A stretch of 64,000 nt of DNA from Vibrio sp. AND4 (GCF_000171815.1 NZ_ABGR01000007.1:1-64000), one strand, 5' to 3'. Numbered from the stretch's first letter, positions 38,457-49,081 are shown. A program made the numbers and translations. The notes: generated by a model from the letters alone, not told the origin.

Positions 38457-38478
38457 AATGAATGAACGTTCATTCATT
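38457..38478. promoter_or_regulatory. 22-bp perfect palindrome, probable VexR operator
   Basis: Each arm is AATGAATGAAC, meeting at ...AACGTT..., with no mismatch. It resembles TetR-family operators of the TGAATGAACGTTCATTCA type. It lies 15 bp before vexR and 135 bp before rep. Confidence 0.8.
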
Positions 38479-38612
38479 ATAGCGTAAATATTGGGCGTTT
38501 ACGTTATGCAATAGTGAAGTCTTTGTGTAAAAGTTACGTGAAAATCGGCGTAGCTTTCGTACGGTCACCCCTTTATCATAGGCGCCACAATTTCGATCCG
38601 CAGAGAATTTTT

Positions 38613-40628
38613 ATGAAGCTGAACCCTAGACAAGACGAAGCCGTTAAGTATGTTTCAGGCCCATGTTTGGTGCTTGCTGGGGCGGGCTCGGGCAAAACTC
38701 GTGTTATTACCAATAAAATTGCTTACTTGGTTCAGCAGTGTGGTTACAAGGCACGCAATATTGCGGCGGTCACTTTTACCAATAAAGCCGCGCGTGAGAT
38801 GAAAGAACGTGTTGGTCAAACACTAGGTAAAGCGGAATCAAAAGGCTTGATGGTCTCTACTTTTCATACCTTAGGCTTGAGCATCATCAAGCGTGAGTAC
38901 AAACATCTTGGCTTAAAAGCGGGCTTTTCTCTGTTCGATGATCAAGACCAATTAGCCTTACTTAAAGAGCTGACAGAAAAACAACTCGATGGCGACAAAG
39001 ATCTGTTGCGTCAGTTACTCAGTTGTATCTCTAACTGGAAGAACGACATGTTAACACCGGAGCAAGCTAAAGCGCTGGCTCAAGGTGAGCAACAACAACT
39101 GTTTGCGTTCTGCTTTGAGATGTACCAAAAGCAGATGAAGGCGTACAACGCGCTTGATTTTGATGATCTTATTTCTTTGCCTGTACAATTGCTGCGCAAT
39201 AATCAAGAAGTGCGCCAGCGTTGGCAAAATCGCATTCGTTACTTATTGGTGGATGAATACCAAGATACCAATACCAGCCAATACGATTTGGTAAAGCTGA
39301 TTGTAGGTGAGCGTGGTCGCTTGACCGTGGTAGGTGATGACGACCAGTCTATCTACTCATGGCGTGGTGCTAAACCGCAAAACTTGGTGTTGCTGGGTGA
39401 AGACTATCCTAACCTTCGTTTGATTAAGTTGGAGCAAAACTATCGTTCGACCAGCCGCATCCTGCGTGCAGCCAACATCTTGATTGCCAATAACCCACAC
39501 GTGTATGAGAAATCACTGTTTTCGGAAATTCCTGACGGTGAAAAACTCAAAGTGTTGCTGGCAAAGAATGAAGAGCATGAAGCAGAACGTGTAACGGGTG
39601 AATTGATTGCGCACAAATTTCTCAATCGCACTGCATATAAAGATTATGCGATTCTCTATCGTGGCAACCACCAATCCCGTTTGATTGAAAAATCACTGAT
39701 GCAAAACCGCGTACCATACAAGCTGTCCGGCGGTACGTCTTTCTTTGCTCGTGCAGAGATCAAAGACATCATGGCGTACCTGCGAGTATTGGTGAATCCT
39801 GATGATGACAACGCATTCTTACGTATAGTGAATACACCACGTCGTGAAATCGGTCCGGTCACACTAGAGAAGTTAGGCAGCTACGCCAACATGCGTGGTA
39901 AGAGCTTGTTTGAAGTCAGCTTCGAAATGGGTTTGGAGCAATTCCTTACCGGTCGAGGTTTAGAGAACCTGCGCCGCTTTACTCAATGGCTGGTAGCGAT
40001 CGCCGATCAGGCTGAACGTGGTGATACGGTTGAAGCGGTACGTTCGTTGGTGCGTGATATTCATTACGAAGATTGGTTATATGAGACGTCAGCCAGCCCG
40101 AAGGCGGCAGAAATGCGCATGAAGAATGTCTCTGACCTTTACTCTTGGATTGTGGCTGATCTAGAGGGCGATAACTACGATCAAGAAGAAAAGACGCTAA
40201 AAGAGGTGGTTCAACGGCTTACTCTCCGCGACATGATGGAGCGAGGTGAAGAAGATGAGGACAGCGATGCCGTTCAGTTGATGACGCTGCACGCTTCAAA
40301 AGGCTTGGAGTTCCCGTTCGTTTATTTGATTGGTTCGGAAGAGGGGATTTTGCCGCATCAGACCAGCATTGATGAAGACAACGTTGAAGAAGAACGTCGC
40401 TTGATGTATGTAGGTATTACGCGCGCGCAGCGTGAACTGACTTTTACCATGTGTAAAGAACGTCGACAGTATGGCGAGTTGATCAAACCGACGCAAAGCC
40501 GCTTTCTGGATGAACTGCCATTTGATGACGTTGAGTGGGAAGCAAACAAAAAACCAGTATCGGCGGAAGAGCGCATGGCAAAAGGTCAGGCACACATCGC
40601 CAATCTTCGAGCCATGTTTAAGAAATAG
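38613..40628 (+). CDS. rep: ATP-dependent DNA helicase Rep
   Basis: 671 residues from [21 protein letters not shown]. coli Rep has 673. Superfamily 1A motifs: Q-motif N4-Q7, Walker A AGAGSGKT (22-29), motif [10 protein letters not shown] (about 213-220), motif [16 protein letters not shown], motif IV YRS and motif VI VGITRAQ. It is a 3'-5' helicase that removes proteins ahead of forks and helps restart. The upstream frame extends 33 codons but has no family match. It is monocistronic with a terminator. Confidence 0.97.
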   Translation: MKLNPRQDEAVKYVSGPCLVLAGAGSGKTRVITNKIAYLVQQCGYKARNIAAVTFTNKAAREMKERVGQTLGKAESKGLMVSTFHTLGLSIIKREYKHLGLKAGFSLFDDQDQLALLKELTEKQLDGDKDLLRQLLSCISNWKNDMLTPEQAKALAQGEQQQLFAFCFEMYQKQMKAYNALDFDDLISLPVQLLRNNQEVRQRWQNRIRYLLVDEYQDTNTSQYDLVKLIVGERGRLTVVGDDDQSIYSWRGAKPQNLVLLGEDYPNLRLIKLEQNYRSTSRILRAANILIANNPHVYEKSLFSEIPDGEKLKVLLAKNEEHEAERVTGELIAHKFLNRTAYKDYAILYRGNHQSRLIEKSLMQNRVPYKLSGGTSFFARAEIKDIMAYLRVLVNPDDDNAFLRIVNTPRREIGPVTLEKLGSYANMRGKSLFEVSFEMGLEQFLTGRGLENLRRFTQWLVAIADQAERGDTVEAVRSLVRDIHYEDWLYETSASPKAAEMRMKNVSDLYSWIVADLEGDNYDQEEKTLKEVVQRLTLRDMMERGEEDEDSDAVQLMTLHASKGLEFPFVYLIGSEEGILPHQTSIDEDNVEEERRLMYVGITRAQRELTFTMCKERRQYGELIKPTQSRFLDELPFDDVEWEANKKPVSAEERMAKGQAHIANLRAMFKK

Positions 40629-40656
40629 AGCAGCCTTGCTCCAACTTGCTAAAAAT

Positions 40657-40687
40657 AAAAAGGCTTGCCATGTGGCAAGCCTTTTTC
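40657..40687. terminator. Bidirectional terminator between rep and the cytochrome gene
   Basis: AAAAAGGCTTGCC / GGCAAGCCTTTTT (short ATGT loop): a symmetric stem with A and T tails between convergent genes. Confidence 0.95.
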
Positions 40688-40700
40688 GTTGATATCGTTA

Positions 40701-41114
40701 CTATAGACCTTCAATCATGTGGTTGATGGCTGCGATGATCTCGTCATCAGAGCAGTCCATACATGTGCCTTTTGCTGGCATCGCGTTGAAGCCTTGGATT
40801 GCGTGGTTGGCTAATACGTCTTTGCCTTGTGCAATACGTGGTGCCCAATCGCCCGCATCACCTGTTTTTGGTGCGCCATTCACGCCTGATGCGTGACAAG
40901 CAATACAGAAAGTGCCGTAAACGGCCGCGCCATCGCGTGGACCAGTTGGTTCTGCTTTTACTGGTTCTGCACCTGCAAGATAAACGTTCCCGACAGGCTT
41001 GATGCGTTCTGCGATCGCATCGTATTCCGTTTGGCCAATGTTAGAAGCCAAAGCAGCCGTAGAGAAAGTTAAGGCAGCGAACAAAACGCTAATCATTCGT
41101 CGAGACATATCCAT
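40701..41114 (-). CDS. Cytochrome c5-type periplasmic cytochrome
   Basis: About 137 residues. A signal peptide (RRMISVLFAALTFSTAALA) is followed by a single-haem domain: CIACH binds haem, and the axial Met is in FNAMPAKGTC. The extra cysteine pair in TCMDCSDDEI is the cytochrome c5 hallmark. It is a periplasmic electron carrier, probably between the bc1 complex and cytochrome oxidases. Starts at 41108 (MSRRM) or GTG 41123 are also possible; ribosome sites do not decide. It is single-gene and convergent with rep. Confidence 0.88.
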   Translation of the reverse strand: MDMSRRMISVLFAALTFSTAALASNIGQTEYDAIAERIKPVGNVYLAGAEPVKAEPTGPRDGAAVYGTFCIACHASGVNGAPKTGDAGDWAPRIAQGKDVLANHAIQGFNAMPAKGTCMDCSDDEIIAAINHMIEGL

Positions 41115-41473
41115 TAAACCCACTTCACATTCCGAGGTAAGTGACTTACCTATTTATATAGTTAGAGTATTTAGAGCCGTTGAGGAAGGTTTACGCGATT
41201 GCTTCTATCGTGAGCAAAAAACCTCATCTAACAGTCTAGAGTGATTGAACAACCAAGTTGCGGCTGTTAAATCAATGTAAATAATGGGTGATTATATCCC
41301 GATAACTTGTTGCAATAAACAACAAGTTATCCATGACAGGGTGTGAATCACATCATCAATTGACTTTTAAGACGGATAACTGTCGAAAAAGAGACCAAAC
41401 GAGAAAAAAAGTAAAAAAAGTACTAGACGGCATAGTGTGATATCCGTATTATTCCTCTCCGCCGATGGGGCAT
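41115..41473. other. 359-bp gene-free stretch with a perfect 12-bp hairpin
   Basis: It separates the cytochrome gene (minus) from the tRNA cluster (plus), so it must hold both promoters. The main visible element is GATAACTTGTTG (41301-41312) / CAACAAGTTATC (41320-41331), a perfect 12-bp inverted repeat with loop CAATAAA and no T-run. Between it and the first tRNA is a very A-rich tract (AAAAAAAGTAAAAAAAGT, about 41403-41420). No open frame looks real. Confidence 0.7.
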
Positions 41474-41550
<77 letters not shown>

Positions 41551-41583
41551 TTCCGGAATACAAATCAACGGCAAAAACGTAGT

Positions 41584-41660
41584 GGTGGCTATAGCTCAGT
41601 TGGTAGAGCCCTGGATTGTGATTCCGGTGGTCGCGAGTTCGAATCTCGTTAGCCACCCCA
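41584..41660 (+). tRNA. tRNA-His (anticodon GTG), copy 1
   Basis: 77 nt including the G-1 base that pairs with C73, the His-tRNA identity feature. The anticodon loop TTGTGAT gives GTG. It is identical to copy 2. Confidence 0.96.
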
Positions 41661-41731
41661 TTATTTGGTAACGTACTACATCACGTTTCCAATTTTGATT
41701 CAAATATCCCAAGAGTCAAAATAAAACTCGT

Positions 41732-41808
<77 letters not shown>

Positions 41809-41854
41809 TTATTTAGTTTATGGCTCCAATCGGGCGGTAAGCAAAAAAATTGAT

Positions 41855-41931
41855 GGTGGCTATAGCTCAGTTGGTAGAGCCCTGGATTGTGATTCCGGTG
41901 GTCGCGAGTTCGAATCTCGTTAGCCACCCCA
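41855..41931 (+). tRNA. tRNA-His (anticodon GTG), copy 2
   Basis: Identical to the first His copy and 271 bp downstream of it, with encoded CCA and G-1. Confidence 0.96.
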
Positions 41932-41995
41932 TTAATTAAGGTGACTTCTTAGTTGAAGTATCCAGTCTGATTTGAGAGAATCAGCGAATACAGTT

Positions 41996-42072
<77 letters not shown>

Positions 42073-42079
42073 CTATTAG

Positions 42080-42112
42080 AAAGCCTGCTTCTTAGCAGGC
42101 TTTCGTCGTTTT
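42080..42112 (+). terminator. Terminator of the tRNA cluster
   Basis: AAAGCCTGCT TCTT AGCAGGCTTT followed by CGTCGTTTT: a 10-bp stem directly after the last tRNA. Confidence 0.85.
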
Positions 42113-42221
42113 AGAGCTTTGTGCATTGTACCCTCAAAAATCTGCATTCCATTTCAATTCAAGTAAAAATGTACAGCTCTGGGCCCTTTTGACCACCTAT
42201 GATCCAAATGCTTTTTGAGCT

Positions 42222-42254
42222 GAAAAAAGAAACCCCAGCACGGAGGCTGGGGCG
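42222..42254 (-). terminator. Terminator after the HAD gene
   Basis: On the minus strand CCCCAGC CTCCGT GCTGGGG is followed by TTTCTTTTTTC. It closes the gene that ends at 42266. Confidence 0.85.
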
Positions 42255-42265
42255 AAATCAGACAT

Positions 42266-42991
42266 CTATTGAGTGAGCGTTTTTAGGATTTCATTCAGCT
42301 CAATTGTCTCTCTCACTTCATAGTGTGGTTCGATATCGGTTGGGTTTTCTGTACCTGTTGCATTTACCCACACGCTCAGCATACCCATATTGTTGGCACC
42401 CGCGATGTCGGCGGGTAGAGAGTCGCCTATATGAATCGCTTCTTCTGGTGATGCCCCTACTAGGTTGAGGGCTTTATGGAAGATGCTTGCAGCTGGTTTC
42501 TCTTCTGGCTCTTCGCCACCCACGATAATGTGATCGACCCATTCACTCATTTGTGTTGCTTTGAGTTTTGGGTGCTGTGAGAAGACAGGGCCGTTAGTGA
42601 TCACCACCAACTTGTAGTGTTGGCGCAGCTCGGTCAGCATCTCTTTCACCCCAGGAAAGAAGGTGAAGGCCTGCATACGTGCAGAATCAAAGACGTTCTG
42701 TGCTTGCTGCGCTTGCTCTGCGTCGATTTCGATACCTTGTTCCGCGAGAATCACTTGGATTAAACCGCAGCGGAAAGCATTCTCATCGGGAAGTAGGGCA
42801 ATAAGCTGAGGGAATTCCGCATTGAGCTTTTTGTATACGCCTTGTAAGTAGCGTTGCACTAAGGCCACTGAGTCATTGACTTGGGGGTATGTTTGAGCCA
42901 CCCAAGTGGCAAATTCTTGTCCCGCTACTTTATCGGCTTGAGAAGTGCCGCATAAAGTCTCATCCATATCAAAAAATATCGCTTTAAGCAC
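42266..42991 (-). CDS. HAD-family phosphatase (YjjG/Nanp-like)
   Basis: 241 residues from a GTG start at 42991. This start is chosen because AAGGAG lies 6 nt before it; an upstream ATG at 43009 would place that ribosome site inside the gene. HAD motifs are complete: I DMDET (nucleophile and acid Asp), II VITNG, III the Lys in EEKPAASIF, IV HIGDSLPADIAGA. The helical cap of subclass IA is inserted after motif I. Relatives dephosphorylate nucleotides or sugar phosphates. Substrate is unknown. It is divergent from the peptide ABC operon. Confidence 0.88.
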   Translation of the reverse strand: MLKAIFFDMDETLCGTSQADKVAGQEFATWVAQTYPQVNDSVALVQRYLQGVYKKLNAEFPQLIALLPDENAFRCGLIQVILAEQGIEIDAEQAQQAQNVFDSARMQAFTFFPGVKEMLTELRQHYKLVVITNGPVFSQHPKLKATQMSEWVDHIIVGGEEPEEKPAASIFHKALNLVGASPEEAIHIGDSLPADIAGANNMGMLSVWVNATGTENPTDIEPHYEVRETIELNEILKTLTQ

Positions 42992-43655
42992 GTCGGCTCC
43001 TTCATTCACTACTCGATATTTTATTATCTCTTATCTCACTTAAAATAACAGCGGAAAGTCACCCGCTCGACGCGCGTTTATGTCGTCTCCACTGGCTAAT
43101 GAGCCTGGGTGTTCTGCTGTACCAAAATAATTTTAGTCATAAAACCGCATAAAAGACGCATAATCAATGCAAGGTAATCGATTGCATTTTGCCCGCTTTT
43201 TTACCTTGTCGTTTCTCTTGAACTGTAGGTATTTTTGTTTTTTATGTATGCGAACTCGTTTGTAAGTAACATTTTATTTCGAAACAACCGAATAAGAACG
43301 AAATATTGTTTGGTAAATGTTAATTGTATTGCTTGAATAGCTGTGGGCTGTCATTCATCGCTTCTCCAGTAAAGCCAGAGTATTTTCCTGTTTTTATCAG
43401 TATATTGCGCACAATGTGGTGCGTTATGAAAATGGTTAAATACCTTCTGGTGCATTTCTATTCGCTCATTGTGCGTGTAAATAATGTTTTTGCGGGCGAA
43501 TATACTTTAATTGTTGCTTTTTTGTGTAATTTTTGCCAAATTATTTCCGCATTAATATTTCAGAGTATTATTCTGAATTTGAACGGATTCATTCAGGTGG
43601 CGAATAGTGCTTTGGGCGCAATTCAAGACCACAGACAAGGAAGTAGAGGTCTGCA
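42992..43655. other. 664-bp gene-free leader of the peptide ABC operon
   Basis: AT-rich, with no convincing frame. It must hold the promoters of the HAD gene and the ABC operon. The only clean symmetrical element is AATGCAA-N9-TTGCATT (43166-43172 / 43182-43188), a possible regulator site. I also saw TTGCGCACAATGTGGTGCG near 43405-43424 without a known meaning. A long 5' leader is therefore possible. Confidence 0.6.
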
Positions 43656-45371
43656 ATGTCACTATTAGAGGTGAAAAACCTTCGTATTGAGTATCCATCC
43701 CGTCACGGTGTCCACGCGGCCGTGAAAGCGCTTTCTTTCCATATTGATCGTGGCGAAATAGTGGGTGTTGTTGGCGAATCAGGTGCGGGTAAATCCACCG
43801 TTGGTAACGCAGTGATTGATTTGCTGAGCCCTCCGGGTCGTGTTGCTAGTGGCGATGTCTACCTCGATGGCGAAAAAATTTCTGGTCTGACACCAGAAGC
43901 GATGCGTAAAGTTCGTGGTTCTAAGATTGGCTTTATCTTCCAAGACCCAATGACCTCGCTAAACCCGCTATTCACGGTTGAGCAGCAACTGAAAGAAACC
44001 ATCCACGCCAACCTTAAGATGTCGGATGATGAGGCGTATCAACGTGCACTTTCTTTAATGCAGCAGGTTGGCATTCCTCAACCGGAAAATCGCCTCAAAC
44101 AATACCCACACCAATTTTCTGGTGGCATGCGACAGCGTGTGGTCATTGCTATCGCTTTGGCTGGAGAGCCAGACCTGATCATCGCTGATGAGCCAACCAC
44201 TGCTCTTGATGTGTCTATTCAAGATCAAATCCTGAGTCTTATCCGCGAACTGTGCATCAAGAACAACGTTGGCTGTATGTTGGTGACCCATGACATGGGC
44301 GTGGTTTCCAACGTAACTGATCGGGTTGCGGTAATGTACCGCGGTGATTTGGTGGAATTTGGTCCAACCGCTAAGGTTTTGGGTGATCCTGACCATCCGT
44401 ACACACGCAGTTTGATATCAGCGGTTCCTCGTTCTGATATCAAGCTCGAGCGCTTCCCATTAGTGAGTTACATCGAGGAAGCCACAGAGCTCAAAGAGCT
44501 AGATATTAAGAATCACTGGTTGGGGCAAAGCCAGGATGAGCGTGATTACGCTGGGCCTTTACTCGACGTCAAGAACGTAAACCTGCGTTTTGTGACCAAA
44601 GATTCTTTGTTTGAAAGCCGCCGTGAGTATGTACAAGCCTCAAACAATGTCAGCTTCGAAGTGCATGAAGGTGAGACGTTTGGTTTGGTTGGTGAGTCTG
44701 GCTCAGGCAAATCGACCATTGCACGTGTGATTGCCGGTCTGTATGCACCAAATTCAGGCCAAGTGAGCTTTGAAGGCATCGATTTAACCGCGTTAAAATC
44801 TGAAAAAGAGCGTCGCCCACTGCGTCGTCAGATGCAAATGGTGTTCCAAAACCCATACACTTCGATGAACCCGCGGATGAAGATATTTGACATCATCGCG
44901 GAGCCAATCCGTTTTCATAAGCTCACCAAAAATGAAGCGGAAACCCGTCAGATAGTCAATGATCTGCTTGAACACGTCGGCTTAGGCAAAATGGCGGGCG
45001 TGAAATACCCTCATGAATTCTCCGGTGGTCAGCGTCAGCGTATTTCGATTGCGCGCGCATTGGCGACTCGCCCTCGACTTCTGATTTGTGACGAGCCGAC
45101 ATCCGCATTGGATGTCTCGGTACAGGCTCAGATTCTCAACTTACTCAAAGATCTACAAGATGAGCTAAATCTGACTATGCTGTTTATCAGTCATGATTTA
45201 CCGGTGATTCGTCAAATGTGTGATCGAGTGGGTGTGATGCAGATGGGTAGGCTGTTAGAGGTGGCGCCAACCGAGCAACTATTTACCGCACCGCAGCACG
45301 AGTACAGTAAGCAACTTATTTCCCTTATGCCTGAGTTTACTGGCTTAAGAGAAAACATAAAAACGGCGTAA
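43656..45371 (+). CDS. Fused two-domain peptide-type ABC ATPase
   Basis: 571 residues with two complete ABC domains in one chain. Domain 1 has Walker [10 protein letters not shown] (about 42-50), signature FSGGMRQRV (about 155) and Walker [13 protein letters not shown] (about 176). Domain 2 has Walker [10 protein letters not shown] (about 346), signature FSGGQRQRI (about 455) and Walker [13 protein letters not shown]. It corresponds to a DppD-DppF or GsiA-type fusion that powers uptake of peptides or related molecules. It is the first gene of ATPase-binding protein-permease-permease. Nucleotide sites look intact in both halves. Confidence 0.93.
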   Translation: MSLLEVKNLRIEYPSRHGVHAAVKALSFHIDRGEIVGVVGESGAGKSTVGNAVIDLLSPPGRVASGDVYLDGEKISGLTPEAMRKVRGSKIGFIFQDPMTSLNPLFTVEQQLKETIHANLKMSDDEAYQRALSLMQQVGIPQPENRLKQYPHQFSGGMRQRVVIAIALAGEPDLIIADEPTTALDVSIQDQILSLIRELCIKNNVGCMLVTHDMGVVSNVTDRVAVMYRGDLVEFGPTAKVLGDPDHPYTRSLISAVPRSDIKLERFPLVSYIEEATELKELDIKNHWLGQSQDERDYAGPLLDVKNVNLRFVTKDSLFESRREYVQASNNVSFEVHEGETFGLVGESGSGKSTIARVIAGLYAPNSGQVSFEGIDLTALKSEKERRPLRRQMQMVFQNPYTSMNPRMKIFDIIAEPIRFHKLTKNEAETRQIVNDLLEHVGLGKMAGVKYPHEFSGGQRQRISIARALATRPRLLICDEPTSALDVSVQAQILNLLKDLQDELNLTMLFISHDLPVIRQMCDRVGVMQMGRLLEVAPTEQLFTAPQHEYSKQLISLMPEFTGLRENIKTA

Positions 45372-45463
45372 GTCGTCGACCTTTCCTGACGTAAGCAGAG
45401 TCAGGTGTTTAACAGGTACAAATACACAACTAGGGATAGAAATCCCGCATAAGGAGTTATGCA

Positions 45464-47017
45464 ATGAAAACCATGAAAAGCAAGTTAGCAGTGGCTTTAA
45501 TGGCAGCTGGCCTAAGTTTTGGTGCAGCGGCAGCAGATATTACCGTCGCTTATGATGCAGACCCAGTGTCACTTGACCCGCATGAGCAACTGTCTGGCGG
45601 CACACTGCAAATGTCTCACATGGTATTTGATCCGCTTATTCGTTTTGACCAGAAGATGGGATTTGAGCCACGACTAGCCGAGTCTTGGAAGCGTATTGAT
45701 GACGAGACGATGCAATTTAATATTCGTCAAGGCGTTAAGTTCCACTCAGGTAATGTACTAACAGCAGATGACGTCGTATGGACGTTTAACCGCCTGAAAA
45801 GCTCTCCTGATTTCAAAGGTATTTTCGGCCCTATCGTTTCATTCACCAAAACTGGCGATTACACCGTTGAAGTGAAAACAGAGGGGGTTTATCCGCTAGT
45901 AGAAAACGTAATGACATACTTCTTCCCAATGGACAGCAAGTTCTACTCCGGGAAGACAGAAGATGGTAGAGATAAAGCGGAGCTAGTTAAACACGGTAAC
46001 TCTTACGCATCGACCAACGTTTCTGGTACGGGCCCCTTCATTATCACTCAGCGCGAGCAAGGCGTAAAAGTAACGTTTGAGCGTTTCAATGACTACTGGG
46101 ACAAGGAGTCTGACGGTAACGTAGACAAGCTGACGCTGGTTCCAATCAAAGAAGACGCAACACGTGTTGCAGCTCTGCTTTCTGGTGACGTTGACATGAT
46201 TGCACCTGTTGCGCCGAACGACTACCAGCGAATTAAAAAAGCGGATGGTGTCGACCTTTACACTATGCCGGGTACGCGTGTCATTACGTTCCAAATGAAT
46301 CAAAACAGCAACCCTGCTCTGAAGGACGTACGTGTTCGTCAAGCGATTACCTACGCGATAAACAACGAAGGTATTACTCAGAAAGTAATGAAGGGAGCGG
46401 CAACGGCTGCGGGTCAACAGAGCCCAGTGGGTTTCGTTGGTCATAATGACGCCCTCAAGCCTCGCTACGATCTCAATAAAGCGAAAGCGCTGATGAAAGA
46501 AGCGGGTTACGAGAAAGGCTTCAAGCTGACAATGATGGCACCAAACAACCGTTACGTGAATGACGACAAGATAGCTCAAGCTTCTGCAGCAATGCTATCT
46601 AAGATCGGTATTCAGGTTGATCTAAAGACCATGCCTAAAGCTCAATACTGGCCTGAATTCGATAAGTGTGCCGCAGATATGCTGATGATTGGCTGGCATC
46701 CAGATACTGAGGATTCAGGTAACTTTACTGAGTTCCTAGCGATGACGCGTAACGTTGACACAGGTAAAGGTCAGTACAACTGCGGCGGCTACTCAAATGC
46801 TGAAGTTGACAAGCTAATTGTAGAAACGAATACAATGACGGACTTAACCAAGCGTAGTGATTTGCTCAAGAAAGTCGAGGAGATTCTATATAACGAAGCG
46901 GCATTCGTTCCTCTACACTGGCAAGATCCATCATGGGCTGCGAAAGGTAACGTTGAGATTGGTCCAATTATCAACGGCATGAACTTCCCATACTTCGGCG
47001 ACCTCGTGGTTAAATAA
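45464..47017 (+). CDS. Periplasmic peptide/opine-type binding protein (SBP family 5)
   Basis: 517 residues. The signal peptide MKTMKSKLAVALMAAGLSFG ends around AAAADI. Family 5 features: TVAYDADPVSLDPHEQLSGG, a long LAESWKRIDDETMQFNIRQGVKFHSG block, and VRQAITYAINNEGI. It resembles DppA/DdpA/GsiB proteins that bind di- or oligopeptides, glutathione or opines. It lies 92 bp after the ATPase gene with AAGGAG before its ATG. Ligand cannot be told from sequence. Confidence 0.9.
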   Translation: MKTMKSKLAVALMAAGLSFGAAAADITVAYDADPVSLDPHEQLSGGTLQMSHMVFDPLIRFDQKMGFEPRLAESWKRIDDETMQFNIRQGVKFHSGNVLTADDVVWTFNRLKSSPDFKGIFGPIVSFTKTGDYTVEVKTEGVYPLVENVMTYFFPMDSKFYSGKTEDGRDKAELVKHGNSYASTNVSGTGPFIITQREQGVKVTFERFNDYWDKESDGNVDKLTLVPIKEDATRVAALLSGDVDMIAPVAPNDYQRIKKADGVDLYTMPGTRVITFQMNQNSNPALKDVRVRQAITYAINNEGITQKVMKGAATAAGQQSPVGFVGHNDALKPRYDLNKAKALMKEAGYEKGFKLTMMAPNNRYVNDDKIAQASAAMLSKIGIQVDLKTMPKAQYWPEFDKCAADMLMIGWHPDTEDSGNFTEFLAMTRNVDTGKGQYNCGGYSNAEVDKLIVETNTMTDLTKRSDLLKKVEEILYNEAAFVPLHWQDPSWAAKGNVEIGPIINGMNFPYFGDLVVK

Positions 47018-47144
47018 TCACCAGTGAGTTAGACCAAGTATTCTTGCTTGAGTGCTTGGTCGAATTTTGGTGCTTAGCTTTGTTTCAGTCGGGCTAAGTA
47101 CCATTTTTAAGGCTGAAATCTATGGAAAGTTTAAGGGGCAAGGA

Positions 47145-48122
47145 ATGTTTTCGTTTCTGGTTAAGCGCCTGTTTCAGGCACTGATAGTGATGTTTGTGAT
47201 CAGTCTAGTGGCGTTTGCCATTCAGGATAACCTAGGTGACCCATTACGAGAGTTGGTTGGTCAGTCGGTTTCAGAAGCTGAGCGCCAAGCACTGCGTGAT
47301 GATCTGGGTTTGAATGATCCCTTCATTACAAAATACACACGCTTTGTCGGCAACGCTCTACAAGGTGATTTAGGTACGTCTTACTTCTTCAAGCGCCCGG
47401 CGGTTGAAGTGATTCTTGACAAGCTAGTCGCGACACTTGAGCTGGTATTTGGAGCCACGCTTATTATTGTGTTCTGCTCGATCCCTCTTGGCGTTTACTC
47501 AGCCATTCATCCAAAAAGCTTTTTCACTAAAATTATAATGGCAGGCAGCAGTATTGGTATTTCAATTCCGGTGTTTTTGACCGCTATTATGCTGATGTAT
47601 GTCTTTTCAATCGAGTTAGGCTGGTTACCCTCTTATGGTCGAGGTGAAACAGCGAATGTACTTGGCTGGGAGTCTGGGTTCTTTACTCTTGATGGTTTGG
47701 CTCACCTCATTCTGCCGTGCATTGCGCTGGCCTCTATTATGCTACCGTTATTTATCCGCCTAGTGCGTTCCGAGATGCTTGAAGTGTTGAGCTCTGAGTA
47801 CATTAAGTTCGGTAAAGCAAAAGGTTTAGCGCTCAATAAAATTTATTACCAACATGCATTGAAGAATACGTTACTGCCAGTACTGACGGTAGGTGGTGTT
47901 CAGATTGGTACTATGGTGGCTTATACCATCCTGACTGAAACCGTTTTCCAGTGGCCAGGTACCGGCTTTCTTTTTCTTGAAGCAATCAATCGCGTCGATA
48001 CACCGCTGATCACGGCTTACGTTATCTTTGTTGGTCTGATTTTCGTGGTAACCAATACGATTGTTGACTTGCTGTACGGCATCATTAACCCAACAGTGAA
48101 CTTAACAGGAAAAGGAGCTTAA
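47145..48122 (+). CDS. Peptide-type ABC transporter permease 1 (DppB-like)
   Basis: 325 residues from MFSFLVKRLFQALIVMFVIS, with GGGGCAAGGA just upstream. A frame extends 31 codons further but overlaps the intergenic region. It has six membrane helices. The N-terminal region FAIQDNLGDPLRELVGQS is typical of DppB-type subunits, and the EAA cytoplasmic loop is YIKFGKAKGLALNKIYYQHALKN. It pairs with the next permease, which starts 2 bp after its stop. Confidence 0.93.
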   Translation: MFSFLVKRLFQALIVMFVISLVAFAIQDNLGDPLRELVGQSVSEAERQALRDDLGLNDPFITKYTRFVGNALQGDLGTSYFFKRPAVEVILDKLVATLELVFGATLIIVFCSIPLGVYSAIHPKSFFTKIIMAGSSIGISIPVFLTAIMLMYVFSIELGWLPSYGRGETANVLGWESGFFTLDGLAHLILPCIALASIMLPLFIRLVRSEMLEVLSSEYIKFGKAKGLALNKIYYQHALKNTLLPVLTVGGVQIGTMVAYTILTETVFQWPGTGFLFLEAINRVDTPLITAYVIFVGLIFVVTNTIVDLLYGIINPTVNLTGKGA

Positions 48123-48124
48123 CT

Positions 48125-49081
48125 ATGAGCCAATCAAATGTAACGGCCGCTCCTGAAGTTGTACCTTCTACGTGGCAACGTTTTAAAAATTCGGACTTCT
48201 TGTACTACTTTAAGCGCGATAAAGTTGCCATGACCAGTTTTACTGTGTTCATGCTGTTCTTAATCATGGCACTTGCGGCCCCCGTTTTATCACCGACTGA
48301 CCCATACGATTTATCATCGATTGATATTATGGACTCAGAGCTTCCTCCTTCATGGATGGAAGAGGGTGATGCGAGGTTCTTGCTTGGTACCGATGAGCAA
48401 GGCCGGGATATCTTATCGACCATTCTTTATGGCTCTCGATTATCTCTGACCATAGGCTTTCTTGCGGTTGGGCTTCAGTTGGTGCTGGGTATCATTATTG
48501 GTCTTTCTGCGGGTTACTTCGGTGGCCGTATTGATAGCTTTTTGATGCGCTTTGCTGACGTTCAGTTGTCGTTCTCTACTATGATGGTGGCGATCATCGT
48601 CTCGGCTATCTTCAAAGCCAGTTTTGGCAGCGATTTTTACAGCCAATATGCGGTAGTCATGCTGGTGGTGATCATCGGTGTGGCAGAGTGGCCGCAATAT
48701 GCGCGAACTATTCGTGCTTCGGTGCTGGCAGAAAAGCAAAAAGAATACGTTGAAGCGGCACGAGTGATGGGCTTTAAAGCACCGCGTATCATGTTCCGCC
48801 ATATTCTGCCGAACTGCCTGTCACCAATCTTGGTTATTTCTACGGTACAGGTCGCGAACGCAATCATGTCGGAAGCGGCACTGTCATTTCTCGGTTTAGG
48901 TTTGCCAGTCGATCAGCCATCGCTGGGCGCACTCATCAGTATTGGCTTTAACTATATCTTCTCTGGTGCCTGGTGGATAACGGCTTTCCCGGGGGTCGTC
49001 TTGGTGACGCTGGTACTGGTTATCAACCTGTTGGGTGACTGGTTGCGTGATGTATTTAACCCGAAAATCTACAAGGGCTAA
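48125..49081 (+). CDS. Peptide-type ABC transporter permease 2 (DppC-like)
   Basis: 318 residues. A cytoplasmic N-terminus (TWQRFKNSDFLYYFKRDKVA) precedes the first helix, as in DppC. GTDEQGRDILSTILYGSRLSL is the DppC signature. The EAA loop is EYVEAARVMGFKAPRIMFRHILPN. It is the last gene of the four-gene operon; two hairpins follow. With the first permease it forms the channel powered by the fused ATPase. Confidence 0.93.
   Translation: MSQSNVTAAPEVVPSTWQRFKNSDFLYYFKRDKVAMTSFTVFMLFLIMALAAPVLSPTDPYDLSSIDIMDSELPPSWMEEGDARFLLGTDEQGRDILSTILYGSRLSLTIGFLAVGLQLVLGIIIGLSAGYFGGRIDSFLMRFADVQLSFSTMMVAIIVSAIFKASFGSDFYSQYAVVMLVVIIGVAEWPQYARTIRASVLAEKQKEYVEAARVMGFKAPRIMFRHILPNCLSPILVISTVQVANAIMSEAALSFLGLGLPVDQPSLGALISIGFNYIFSGAWWITAFPGVVLVTLVLVINLLGDWLRDVFNPKIYKG

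Noticed and set aside
43598..43618. Possible sigma-54 promoter (GTGGCGAATAGTGCTTT)
   Set aside because: The GG-to-GC spacing is 8 bp rather than the required 10.
43324..43668. 114-codon frame in the peptide ABC leader
   Set aside because: The codon pattern is poor (many rare hydrophobic runs, AT-rich), it has no ribosome site and it overlaps the ATPase start.
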